From Mesorhabditis belari (taxonomy: Eukaryota > Nematoda > Chromadorea > Rhabditida > Rhabditidae), in assembly GCA_958450365.1 (NCBI GenBank), contig CAUEEP010000743.1, positions 4,835,501 to 4,899,500 of the forward strand: DNA of 64,000 bases, given 5' to 3'. Shown here in pieces: positions 1-10,840 of the stretch. Each line of letters starts with the position of its first letter. Position 1 is the first letter of the stretch. A program made the translations under genes and the position numbers. Under the pieces are notes generated by a model. It ran no database searches. It was given only the letters and a program-made list of their open reading frames with translations, and was not told the DNA's origin.

Positions 1-2
1 TA

Positions 3-116
3 CGAGTTGTATTTGACGCACGGGGAAAAGAGGATTTGAAGGGGGAGATGCGAGTGCTGAAGGCGCATCTTGAGACGCTGTTCGAGCTGCAACTGCTTGT
101 TGTTCGGCCACTCTGA
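3..116 (+). CDS. 3' end of an unidentified gene (partial)
   Basis: An open frame enters from the left edge (codons start at base 3) and stops at 114-116. It encodes 37 residues, charged at first (residues such as RGKEDLKGE) and ending in a leucine-rich stretch with LQLLVVRPL at the C-terminus. This could be the last exon of a plus-strand gene that would be convergent with the PCGF gene. I recognise no family. The open frame may be chance, because the whole gene lies outside the window. Confidence 0.35.
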   Translation, partial: RVVFDARGKEDLKGEMRVLKAHLETLFELQLLVVRPL

Positions 117-176
117 AAGATCTTGGTGCTCAGTTTTGATTGGATTTATTGGGCAAGGTTATAAGATTAGAGTTAA

Positions 177-322
177 AACTAAAACTGATGTAATGATCAA
201 ATCCAAAGGTCCCCCAGTTCCTTCTTTCTTTCTTTCTTTCTTTCTCTTTCCCCTTGTATTCTTTCTTTCTCTCGGCGAGTTAAGCTAAAACTGATCAAAT
301 TCAAAAGTCTCCCAGTCCCTTC
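177..322. repeat. Direct repeat flanking a CTTT microsatellite
   Basis: Two imperfect copies of a ~40 bp unit (about 177-223 and 286-322, both starting TAAAACTGAT and ending in CCTTCT) flank a run of CTTT repeats (about 218-270). The right copy abuts the tRNA-like element at 325. Together they look like the 5' part of a dispersed repeat unit. Confidence 0.5.
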
Positions 323-324
323 TC

Positions 325-420
325 AGTATAGCTCAGTGGTTAGAGCATTGCTGCCCGGGGAGAGCCTGATTGAACCCTAAAGCAAAAGCTTTCAGGGTTC
401 AATCCCATTTCCAGAAATCT
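325..420 (+). repeat. tRNA-like repeat element, copy 1
   Basis: Contains an A-box-like TAGCTCAGTGGTTAGAGC and a B-box-like GGGTTCAATCCC, the internal RNA polymerase III promoter motifs of tRNA genes. The spacing is too long for a plain tRNA and no acceptor stem closes, so this is a SINE or tRNA-derived repeat rather than a working tRNA. The segment from about 370 to 402 folds into a near-perfect hairpin (arm TTGAACCCT then AAAGC, loop AAAA) whose 3' arm includes the B box. Flank similarity links it to the copies at 761 and 51099. Confidence 0.55.
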
Positions 421-606
421 CTTATCTTAATTCCTTCACTTCTTTATTTCAAGATTTAAACACTTGTGCCTTTTCAAACTCTTTACTGATAAGTTATATG
501 ATAATTTTCTTCTTAATATCTTCTCCTTTACCTGAATTGAGTGTACATTTGCTCGGTGATTTGCGGAAAACCGGGTACAGGCATCGGGAAAGCGGTGGAT
601 TGACGA

Positions 607-3503
607 TTAAGGCGATTTCTTTGCTTGTGCGGCCGCCGCCTGCTGCTGCGGTTGGAGCTGTTGCTGATGTTGCATCATCTGAAGAAAGATTACTTAAATT
701 TTCTGAAGAGTCTCTCTTTCTTCTTCCTTGTGTTTCCTATTTTAAAAGGGCAAAGCAGGCGCTGATAGCTCAGTGGTAGAGCATCTGCCTGGTAAGCGAA
801 AGGTAAGCAGAAGGTCGAGGGTTCAATTCCCTTTGGTTCAAAAATCTTTTTTGCCATTCATTTCTTTACTTTATTAAAGCTATAGATTTTTACTTACATA
901 TAGCATTTGATTAAAATTCGAGTTGTACATGTTCGCCATCATATTCTGCACAGTTTGAGATTGTAGTTCTGCATTTGCTGTTGTGCCGTCGCAAGAGGAG
1001 TTGACTGAATTTTTATCATAAAGGGTAATTTGTCTTGATTAGGGTATTTAGAAGCTAGAATCTAGAAACTAGATATTTCTAAACAAACCGTAATCGAGAC
1101 TTTTTGCGTAGTGGGCAAACGATGCTCTCCTGCAGCCGCCATCTTTTGCCCGTTCAACATCGGAGCACCCATCGGCAGGACTCCCGGCTAGAAATACACA
1201 AGCATTTATCTCTATCATCTTATACAGTCTTCAGAAATTCGTTTTACATTAAAATCTTGTCTCTTTACCAACCCTGAGGCCATGAATCCCAGTCGGCATT
1301 CCATCGCCGTGTCCCAAAAGGGTTTTCGGCTGAAAGAACAATGCTGTTTAACAATATTTAACAACAACAAACAACAATTTAACAGTTTAATTCTATTAAA
1401 AATATAAAACACTGACTTTTGGTGGTCGTGGAATCGGGCCGGTAATTGGTGGATGAAGAATTGAAGGACCGGCGACTTGTGTTCCCATTGAAGAGTTGAG
1501 AATCTTTGGTGGACCTAATGGGCTTGGCATCTCGCTGAGTGCTTCCAATGAGGTAGTTGATCCTAAATTTTTATCTAAATTTTCTAGTTTTACCCTTTAT
1601 TACCAAGATTTGTACTGCTTGATGGGTTGGTTTGAATGATTGGTGGAGGTGTGCCCGTCTCAGGGATTCTCTTTGTCGGACTTGACGGCTTTCTCCGTTT
1701 TCTCGGCATTGCCGCTTGAAGCAACTTTTTCGGAAATCCGTCAGCATTAGCTAAAATACAAAATTACTTCAGAAATTCTGATAAATCATTTACCAAATTG
1801 TCGTTTTGATGGAAATGTGATGGACAATGGATCGGTGGGAGTGAGGGGACGATGGTCAAGCGCGGGCACTGGTGGGACAGCTTCTTCACCGCTTGATTCC
1901 ACCTCCAAGATAGGCATTGCTTCAACTCCTAGCTCTGGTTCTAGTTCATCTTTTAGGGAATCCTAAAAAATCATTGGCTTCTTTCTTGGGGTTTTTCTTT
2001 TACCTGAACGCAAACAAAGGCGAGTTTAACCCTTCGAAAACGTCCACCTTTCTGTTGAAGCATTATGTCACCAAATTTTGTGTTTGGTTCAACGATCTGA
2101 AAGTTTTTTTGATACTTTAAAGACTTTAAAGAATAGTTAAAGAATAGTTAAAGAATAGTTAAAGATAAAAGAATAGTTAAAGATTAGTTAAAGACTTTAA
2201 AGAATAGCTAAAGAATAGTTAAAGATAAAAGAATCGTTAAAGATTAGTTAAAGACTTTAAAGATTAGTTAAAGGCTTTAAAGATTAGTTAAAGATTAAAG
2301 AATAGTTAAAAATTGATTACCTTTTGAAAACATGGTGAAAAGAAATGTACAAATGAGTTTTTTGTAGGCGCTTCAAGTTTCTGTTCAAGAATTTTCGCTA
2401 AACTTGAAACAGTTGACTTGGCGGGAAGTCGAAAATAACGACGAAATGTTGTTGGTAAAATGGAGATCTAAAAAAAGGAGAATGAATCAATGTTTCAAGG
2501 GATTTTATTTCAACTCACAGTTGATTCAGAAAGCTGTACATGACAAGGGGAATTTGAAGAGGACGGTCGCTCGTTGTCGATTGAATGCTGAAAATTTAGA
2601 TTACAAAATATATCCATTGTTTTTAAACCTTGGATAAATATCCATTGTTTTTTTTGATAAACTTTAAAAAAACTAGCTTCTACAACCTCTTCAATCTTTC
2701 GCTTCTTTCCAACATTTGTGAGTTGTTCCCAATCAGGCCAGCTCACCCATTTCACTTCAACAATCACTTTCTCTTCGGGATCATATGTTGTTTCCAAATT
2801 ATCCAATAACCAACTAGAATTCCCAAAGATAAACTTTTAAAAAGAAGCTTTTTAAACCTTGGATAAATATTCTCTTGAGACTCATCCCTGAGAAATTTCC
2901 TTCGTTTTTCCAAAGTAACAAAGAAAGTTTGTGGATAGAGCTGGAAAATAATTTGTTGCATAGCTTCATCCATTATTCGAACATCATCATCATCAATCTA
3001 AATTTAAATGTTAAATTGAATTTGTTTCATTCAAGAATGAGAAGATTGATTGATTTATTGATAGATAGATTGATTGATTGATTGATTGATTTAGAAAGTT
3101 GCATAGAAAATAGTTTCAAAAGCTGAGAACAGATACTCAATTCTATAACATTTTTGGAAATTCTTAAATAACTTAAATAGATTGATAGATTGATTGATTG
3201 ATAGATTGATTAAGAACTAACTGATTGATTAAGAATTGATTAAGAACTAACCTCGACACCACATTCAGGACATCTCGTTGACGAGCTTGGCTCTCTTTGG
3301 AAACACTCTTTGCAAACTGAAAAAAAAAAAAGAGATTTAGATTTATGAGAAAGCTTACAATGATGTCCACAAACGAGAACGCTAAGCGGATCGATTGGCG
3401 GTTGTGAGCACAGTGCACACTCGACACCACCCATTGCTTCACTCTCCGAACTACCATCTCCACCGCTCCCATCTTCCATTTCTAAGCTTTTCATCATCAA
3501 CAT
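607..3503 (-). CDS. Polycomb group RING finger protein (PCGF / MIG-32-like)
   Basis: Predicted 524 aa in 14 exons: 3503-3359, 3316-3252, 2997-2858, 2813-2663, 2587-2519, 2467-2321, 2096-2004, 1962-1794, 1750-1604, 1562-1417, 1329-1273, 1187-1121, 1004-898, 678-607. Residues 29-67 form a complete C3HC4 RING (C29, C32, C45, H47, C50, C53, C64, C67; CPEC at 64-67). A helix follows with MQQIIFQLYP and KRRKFL, as after PCGF RINGs. Residues ~191-270 resemble the RAWUL ubiquitin-like fold (RRYFRLPAKSTVSSLAKIL). The rest is a disordered tail with an NLS-like PRKRRK, proline-rich exons and a Q/A-rich end (QQQLQPQQQAAAA). PCGF proteins pair with RING1 in PRC1 to ubiquitylate H2A in the nucleus. Acidic S/G-rich N-terminus; later in-frame ATGs exist. 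Phases agree throughout, but the donor at 1121 is a choice between two options. AATAAA (minus) at 443-448. Head-to-head with the chromodomain gene. Confidence 0.72.
761..847 (+). repeat. tRNA-like repeat element, copy 2 (in PCGF last intron)
   Basis: TAGCTCAGTGGTAGAGC (A-box-like) and AGGGTTCAATTCCC (B-box-like), with a pyrimidine-rich 5' flank and a 3' tail resembling that of copy 3 (AAATCTTT then GCCATTC and CTTTACTTTA). The middle holds a direct repeat of GGTAAGC. It lies antisense in the intron 679-897 of the PCGF gene. Confidence 0.55.
2117..2308. repeat. Minisatellite of ~11 bp units
   Basis: Tandem AT-rich units close to AGAATAGTTAA with AAGATTAGTTAA and GACTTTAA variants fill the intron between the sixth and seventh PCGF exons. 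No coding frame. Confidence 0.8.
3037..3245. repeat. GATT/GATA tetranucleotide repeats
   Basis: Two clusters of GATT and GATA repeats (about 3037-3091 and 3177-3245) lie in the intron after the RING-encoding exon of the PCGF gene. Confidence 0.85.
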
Positions 3504-5420
3504 TCAAAAAAAAGATTGTTTAAAGGAATCAAATGAATAAAAGAAAAAGAATAATAGAAAAAGAATAATAGAAAAAGTCTAAAGAAATGTTTTATTCATT
3601 CAAAATCGGGCTCTAAAAAGTTCAAAACTTTTCATTCCTTTCTTTTCATTCCAAGAGAACAAATTTCTTTCTTTTTTTCCTTTACAGTATACAGAAAAAA
3701 AAGCGTGTTAATCAGCAAACGGGGCTGATCGACGCATCGATTTCTGTGAGAGGAAAAGGAAAAAGAAAGAAATAACAGGGTTTTTAGAGAAAGAGAAAAT
3801 CGCTACGGGGAAAATTCGGGGTGGAGAGAAGAAAAATTCCGATCGAAATACGGAAATAATCTAGGAAAAACTAAAAAAGGAAGAGATGGGAAAGAGACTG
3901 AAATGTAGACGAAGAAGAGAATAGATAAGCAGCTGTCAGCACGCCGAAAAGCGCAGCAAACAAACGGATGAAATTGACGGACACACGGGTAAACGGGAAA
4001 CAAAAAAACGTTGAGAAAAAAGCCACCGTATAGAGATATGGAAGGGTTTTGTAGGGCGGGGGGGAGAGCATTGCCTCTCCTATATGTGTGCTGTGTCGAG
4101 GTCTCTTTCTACCCCAATTCTTTCTCCTTTTCTCTCTTCTACCCTTTCCTTTTTCCCCATTTCCCCCGATTACCAAGCATCGATCGTTTCCCCACTCTAG
4201 CCTTCTCTTTTGCTCTTTTCTTTTCCCCCTTTCCCCTTTTTTCCTTCACCCATTGCCAAACATACTTCATAAAACTACCGTACTTGTTTGGACTTTAGTT
4301 TAAAGCGTTAAAGTTGAGCTTGAAAGCTAAACTTTAAAGCTAAACTTTAAAGCCAAAGCTTCAAAGCCAACGCTTCAAAGCTAAGCTTTAAAGCCAACGC
4401 TTCAAAGCTAAAGCTTTAAATTCTAGTTTACGAAAAATAGAAAAATGAAATTGCAGTTCGTATAAATAAAATAAACTTTTATAAGATCAAAAAACGATGA
4501 GAAAAACAAGAAAATATAGTGCAGAGTGGTAAAGATGGCACAGCTAGAACGACGATAAAACGGGATGCAAAGTGTGGCGGAGTACGGCCCACAGTAGAAT
4601 GAAATGGGTGGAGCGATGGGGGAGAAGACGCGACGCGAGACGACGCGTGACGACCGCTTTTTGTCGGAAACCTCCTCGAAAAAGTCACTCTCTCGCATTT
4701 CTCATTTCTCCCCCACCAATTGGTGCCGCCCGATGGGCGGATCTTTTCGAGTGGAGAGAGCAATTACGGTACTCGACCTCGGGCTTTTCTTTTACCCCTT
4801 CTCTTTCACTCTTCTTTCATTCTTCTTTCACTCTTCTTTCACCCTTCTTTCATCAACTCCCTTCATCCCTTAGCCTCTTTTCCCTTAGTCCTTTCCATTC
4901 AAATCCTTTAGTCCAGTCCAATCAATGCTTCCACTAAAAACGTTTTTCTATTTCCCTAGTATTTCCCTAGAAATCTGAAATCTTCAGTAATCAATTAGAA
5001 ATCCAAATCACTTTTAAACTTTTTTGATTTTTAAGGTAAATTTTGAGATATCTTGAATCATTTCGTTAAATTGAACGAAATGAACGAAATTTGAACAGCT
5101 GATAACATAAAATGCAAGAGGAAAGAGTGAAGAGTTGTAAAGTGGAAACAGCAATGGGATACGGTGTAATGATGTAGTGAAAAAGAGAAAGAAAAAAGAA
5201 AAAGAGGAGATTTAGAGAAAAAAAGTGAAAAAAGAGAGTGACAGGGTGTTGTGGAGAGGGATGAGGTGTGCAAAGAATGGAGAGAGGCATGGCGCGGGCT
5301 CCCTCTGCGTGCTCAACTACGAGACCCCCCCCCTTTTTTCCTCTTTTCGTCTGACTAGACGTCCACTTATATTTATAAACAATTCCTATTTCTTAGCTCT
5401 TTTTTTATCTACACTCAAAA
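3504..5420. promoter_or_regulatory. Intergenic region between divergent PCGF and chromodomain genes
   Basis: No convincing exon lies here. The open frames seen come from pyrimidine- or purine-rich tracts. It separates the start codons of two head-to-head genes, so it should hold both promoters. Visible items are a perfect 10-bp palindrome ACCAATTGGT near 4718, a CG-rich patch around 4600-4640, and long CT/GA tracts. No core promoter element can be assigned. Confidence 0.5.
4296..4428. repeat. Tandem AAGCTTTAAAG-type repeat
   Basis: About ten degenerate ~11-12 bp units around AAAGCTAAACTTT and CAAAGCCAACGCTT. The units are partly self-complementary. They lie midway in the divergent promoter region. 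Confidence 0.75.
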
Positions 5421-6442
5421 ATGGCGGACGATGTATTTACGGTGGAGAAGTTGCTCAAGCGACGGGTGGTTAAGGTTAGTGAATTTTTTGTTTTTTTAAA
5501 TTAGAATTTGTATTTTTTCACCACTTTTCTTTTTTCGCCCTAAATTCAAAAGCTTTTGTGCTTGTTTTTATCTGTTTCTTTTGTTCTTTTGTTGAAAGTT
5601 TTCCTCCGGATTTTTGCCGGATTTGGAGACTTTAGAAATGAACTATTTAGTGAAGAAAATCGTCTTAATCCTGGCTGAAATCCTCAGGATTTAGCAAAGA
5701 TGAAAAACTTGAGAGCTTGAGAAGTTTATTTCGAATCTAAAAATAAACTAATCCTTTTAATCCAATCATTTTCTTTAATCATTTTCATCGTTCTATTTTT
5801 GGGATGCTGCGACCTTTTGAACAGTAATCTTTCATCGTTTTACCGTTTTACAAGGGGATTTTGGGTATTTTGAGAAAACTTTATGAAATAAAGATGTTTA
5901 TATTTTATTATTTAAAGCTATAGTAAAGCGGGTTGTTGATGTGAGAGAGCTGAGGGGGTAAATAATCGATATGTGTATGTGTGCAGACCCCCACCCTTTT
6001 CCCTTCATCCCATCTCTCAAACAAAATGAGCTTTGCGAAAGAGATCGCAAAAAAAAATGACACCCGCATCGAATATTTACGCATTTAATTAAAACATCGA
6101 TAACTTCACATCGCGTTTTGGGGAAATTGTTGCAAAAGTTTTGACAAACAAACCTTTTTCGACTTTTGTACCTTGTTATTGATCTTTTTTGCTCTTTTTT
6201 GATCTTTTGAATATTGTTGTTTATTGTTTGAAAATTGTTTCTCTTTCCATTCAATCTTTTTTTTTTATCAAAATCTTTACTCTTTTCTCTTCACACTCTG
6301 AAATTTTGAATTTGAATTTTGATTAAGCTATAAAAAGCGATTTGTAAGGAAATGTAAGGAAATTTACGAGGTACGCAAAAATTGTCATAGAGAATCGGTT
6401 CTAAAACGGAGAGGAGACGAGGAAGAAGAAGAGGAAGAAGAG

Positions 6443-6474
<32 letters not shown>

Positions 6475-9400
6475 CCATTGCCGAATTCAGGCAAAATGGC
6501 GCGCATTGTGATGGGTGTGAGGGGGGAGAGAACGCATACTATATGGGGTTGAATAGAAGAAGAGAAGAAGAGACGAAGAGGCTCTAGGGAACTAAAGACT
6601 AAGGAACTAAAGGCAAGATAGACGCAGAGAACTAAGAGAGACCACATTCATTCATCACAAATCGCCCCGACATCCATTTGCGAGTGGAGAGAGGGGCAAA
6701 GAGCTAAAAGAACCCCCGTGTGTCTTGCCGACTATTGATCGGTCAATCCCCCTCGACTACTGCCCCTTCCCCCCTTTTCCCCTTTCCTCCTTTTCCCCTT
6801 TCTTCCTTTTCCCCTTTCCCCCTCTTTCCTCTTTGAATATCTTTTACTTTCATCTTTGGATACAGTAACCCCGTCACTTTGGGCGAAAAAAGCACCATCT
6901 GTCTTTTTCGAATCATTTTTGAATAAAATATGTCAGAGATTTAGAACAAAGTTAAGCAAATAACAAAAAGATAAAAAAGATAAGCTATTAACTTTCAAAT
7001 TTCAGGGCAAAGTGCAGTACTTTGTGAAATGGAAAGGATGGAAAGATTCGTAAGTTTTTGAGAGATACATTATGTTGCTTTAAAATTGTTGACATTTGAT
7101 AAGTTATTTTTTTGCAGAAATCTTTGATGAAGCTATTTTTGGTGTCTCTTCGATTTGAGGAAATTCTGGGATTAGCGGGGATTTCCGGGATTACTGTAGG
7201 GAAAGAAAGGGAAAGACAAACCCATTTGAGAGCTATGGTAGTGCATTGTAGTGCATTGTAGTGCATTGTAAACCCTCAAAAATCTACCATAATCATTAAA
7301 ATATGCACTAAATTGTACAAGAATATTGTAGAATATTGTAGCTACAGTAATCCATAAAATCTTTTCAGCGATAATACATGGGAACCCGAGGAGAATGTGT
7401 TGGACGAGCGGCTCGTCGACGAGTTCAACTCAAGCCAAGAGAAACAGGTTCGATTTTACAAAAAAACGGTAAAAGAAACACGTGAAAACTTTTAAAAATT
7501 TGATGAAAATTGTTGATAAAGTTGTAAAAAATGTATTGGGAAAAAGGGTTGCGCTTGTTGACAGCAAAAGAGGGGATCTTAAACCACATTTTGCGCAACA
7601 TTCTAAATAAATCATAAAAGCGATGACCTTGTCACGTTTTGCCCAAAGATTTTTAGATTTTGAAGATTAAATTCTTAAAAATTAATGTCTCCAGATTTTC
7701 GAGAATGATAAAAATTGCGTTTTGCTGAGATGATGAGAGTTTTGCAGAAAAGCCGAAAACGCGGTTCGACTGGAAGTCGTGGAAGTGAGAAGAAAAAAGG
7801 GCGAAAAGCACGAAAAGCAGTGGAAACCGATGATGAGAGTGATGAAAATGAAATCAATGGTTTCTTTTATATTTATTAGGCTTTCTTTTTCAATCTTTAT
7901 CATGTAAAATACAGTAGACTTCGGAAAACAAACCAAAACCAAAACCAAAACCAAAACAACCCAAAACCAAAACCAAAACTAACCAAAATTCGCCAATATC
8001 TCGCGATTGGGAGGAGCTAGCGAAAGTCTGTTTGCAGATTTGAAATCAGCGTCCAAAAATCTATCCCATAGAAATTTCGAGGTCGTTTTTTGGTCCTTTT
8101 TTCGGCCGCGAGATTTTGGAGAGTGAGAAAAAGTGAAAGGCAAATTTGCATTTTACATTAAAATTTGCATTTTACGATTTTAAATTTACATGTTAATTTA
8201 TATGCAAATTGAGTTTTGGTTTGTTTTGGTGTTTTGGTTTTGGTTTTGGTTTTGGTCTGTTTTGGTTTTGTTTGCCGAACTCTACAATACAGTACAGTGT
8301 AGTGTAGTGTACTGAAATCTGTCAACAACCTTATCAAAGCTGTTAGTTAAACCAAAACTAGGTAAACGTTGTTTTTCTTTTAAGTTTGAAAAATAAAACT
8401 ATGTTTTAGTGTTTGATTTTCTTTCTAGACAAAGAAAAAAAAAGCTCATTTTTTCCATTTTTTTGCACTCTTTTCCGAGCCACGTGATCCTCTTTATCCG
8501 CAAAAATTCGAGGATTTATTTCAATAATTTCGATTTTCGATTTTGGAAAAAGAAAAACAGGGAACTTATTATGGTTAGATTAAGATTAAATTTGATGTTT
8601 TTAGAAGCAGATATCGAGAGTCCATCCACATCAAAAACCACACGGAAAAGAGGTCGGCCACCAATGGAATCCGATCAAAGTCGAATCTCCGAAGTAGTCT
8701 CGGTTGGTTACTTTTGTTTTTTCTTCTTTAAATAATTTAGTAATATGAGATTTAAAATGATTAAAATGAGATTTACATAAAATATCCTTTTGTTTTTCTA
8801 AAGGAAACCCGACCAATTGTGGGAGATTTGGATGAAGAGGCGGCCTCTGACAACGAGGAAACACCACAAGAAATCATTCCGCCGAAGAGAAAAAGCATTC
8901 AAAAGAAACGAATTTCCGATAAAACGGTAGGTTTTTCTTTTTCTAAATTCATTTTATTATCCTTTAATCAGCTTTTTCAGCTCAAAGAATCAAAGGAGAA
9001 ATCCTGTTCGGATAAAGAGTCCCCAGCAAAAGATTCACCGAAAAAAGTGAGTCCAACACGGGTGAAGATTGAGGTTGAAGAAGAAAAAGTCGAGGAATCG
9101 TTGATAGAAAAGGAAATAAAGCAAGCAACGATTAAAGAAGAGATTGAAGATGGTGATGAAGTGGTGAACGCGAGTACGAGTCAGAGAGATATCTCAACGA
9201 GTCAGAGAGACATCTCAACGCCTATCAATCGATCGGAGTCTTCACTGAAAAAGGTAAAAATGGTTTTTTGATCTGAAAAACTAGAAACTTTCATTTATTC
9301 TTTAAAGTGTTTCCAATGTTTTATCAAAAATGTTTTCAGCGAAGTGAGAGCCGTGAGACAAGGACACCTCACAGTCCAACACCGCAGGCTATTACTAATA

Positions 9401-10301
9401 ACATCATCACTAGCGCTGATTTTATGGAAGGTGACCTTTCTCTTTTGTTTACTAGAAAGAGCACTAAAGATTGAGTGTCAAAGCGGGGAACTTCATAAAG
9501 ATACTGTAGAAAGAGATAGGTAAACATGAGAGTTGAGAGCAAGCACTCAAATTTCTTTATTTTCTTTATCCAAATAGAGTAAGATCTATCTAAAAGCTAA
9601 GACAAATCTATATTTAAAGTTTTAAAGTTTTAAAGTTTAAAAATCCTTTCAGGACAAGTCACATCGATTCTAGGACCTGACTCAGGTGGCTCGAAAAAAG
9701 TGCTGATACTTGGTGAAGTGGCACAAGTAAGTAAAAATATATTCTAATCGCTAAAAATTCTAAAATCTTTACATTATAATACTAATACTTAATACATTAA
9801 AAAATTTCTAGTTTTAAACTTAAAAATGAATTTTTGAGGAGGGCGAAAAAATCCAACAAGCCCAGCTGTGCGAGGCGGTGAATACGCTTGATGAGAAAGA
9901 GTCAATCGAAAGGATCAAAGCTCAACTCAAAAATGAAACGGTTTGTGAAAAAAAAAACCTTCGAGTAAGAGATAAGACACTCTGGCGGCAGGGTGACGCG
10001 TGTCGGGGTGGCCCATTGGTAGAGTGCTCTCCTGGCAGTCGAGATCGCGGTTGGGGAGTCGCGGGTTCGAGTCCCCGTGCTGGTTTTTTTCCCAATCTAG
10101 AAAAAGACGCCCCAATCTCTAGAATCCTAAAATACACCTTTATGATTACAGTAATCTGATGCAAGATCCACTTTTTAGAAGCACTTGTACCGTTGGGCGG
10201 ATCCATTCCGTTCAGGCGACGTTTTCCATTACCATCCGTCGATGCGTGTCACCGAGGTGGTGGCTACAAATGGCGATAAAACTTTCATCGTTGATATGTA
10301 A
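5421..10301 (+). CDS. Polycomb/CBX-like chromodomain protein
   Basis: Predicted 390 aa in 11 exons: 5421-5474, 7006-7049, 7369-7447, 7748-7859, 8605-8702, 8804-8926, 8981-9253, 9340-9430, 9653-9726, 9839-9940, 10179-10301. Residues 5-52 are a chromodomain of the Polycomb/CBX type: FTVEKLL, GKVQYFVKWKGW, NTWEPEENVLDERLVDEF. The expected aromatic cage residues that bind trimethyl-lysine are present (F6, W27, W30). An AT-hook-like RKRGRPP lies at ~110-116. A long basic/acidic Ser-Lys-Glu region follows, with a twice-repeated TSQRDIS. The last exon (351-390) ends in a compact segment with RVTEVVATNGDKTFIVDM that may be a C-terminal interaction box. Likely nuclear, reading H3K27me3 or H3K9me3. First intron is 1.5 kb. 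AATAAA at 10353-10358. The acceptor of exon 10 could be 3 nt later. Confidence 0.85.
7914..8285. repeat. Palindromic MITE-like element with CCAAAA-repeat arms
   Basis: Inverted ends GTAGACTTCGG (left) and CCGAACTCTAC (right, one mismatch) are followed by arms made of repeated CCAAAA/TTTTGG. It lies in an intron of the chromodomain gene. No transposase. Confidence 0.75.
10001..10090 (+). repeat. tRNA-like element with terminal T-run
   Basis: GTGGCCCATTGGTAGAGTGC resembles an A box and CGGGTTCGAGTCCCCG a B box/T-arm, followed by TGCTGG and a T7 run that could end pol III transcription. Acceptor-stem pairing is poor and the anticodon arm unclear, so it reads as a tRNA-derived pseudogene or SINE head. 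It lies in the last intron of the chromodomain gene. Confidence 0.5.
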
Positions 10302-10444
10302 TTTTTGAATTAATCCTTGTTTCTATAATACAATATAGACTGAATATCTTTTAATAAACAACATTGAGACAGCCAAAATTCTTTGAAATTTAAGATATTC
10401 AATCTACGAACAGCTGTATTCCACCGTAAATTTATCGGTAAAGT

Positions 10445-10528
10445 TAGTGCTAAATAGAAAATCGTTTCTACAGTACTCTGGCGGCTTTGGGCACCATTTT
10501 GGCGACAATCGTTTTCTATTTAGCACTA
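10445..10528. repeat. Short inverted repeat
   Basis: TAGTGCTAAATAGAAAATCG at the left is matched by its reverse complement at the right (one base inserted). A small fold-back element with no coding capacity. Confidence 0.7.
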
Positions 10529-10573
10529 GGGTACAATCCACAGTACAATCCTTCGCCTCAAATGCAAATAACT

Positions 10574-10840
10574 ACCGTAAATACTGTAATAGTACCCCAC
10601 CCGCATAATGACGGTGCGGAGTGTTGCGTAGTCTAGCTTTGAAAGAGTTTTTCTCAACATTGGTTTAAGCTACAATAGCAATACAATTATCAAAAAATAG
10701 CCCTGAATTTCAGCTATTTTTTGATACCAAAGACGCATTTTTTGAAAGTACAGGCGCTTTGAAAAAAATGAAATACTAAAAAACTTTTGCGACTACGCGA
10801 CTGTACGAGGGCGGTGGGGTACTATTACAATATTTACGGT
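10574..10840. repeat. MITE-like element with ACCGTAAATACTG ends
   Basis: Left end ACCGTAAATACTGTAATAGT and right end, its near-perfect reverse complement (ACTATTACAATATTTACGGT), enclose ~220 bp without coding sequence. The inner motif GGGGTACTATTA also occurs at the element near 18490, so the two may be one family. Confidence 0.75.

Noticed and set aside
3037..3245. Regular GATT spacing considered as a CRISPR-like array
   Set aside because: It is a simple tetranucleotide repeat without spacers, in eukaryotic DNA.
3803..4303. Overlapping open frames on both strands rich in S/F/L
   Set aside because: They arise from pyrimidine/purine tracts in the divergent promoter, overlap each other in several frames, and lack splice continuity or a known motif.
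9922..10206. Minus-strand frames over the tRNA-like element
   Set aside because: They are artefacts of the GC-rich tRNA-like sequence lying in a plus-strand intron.
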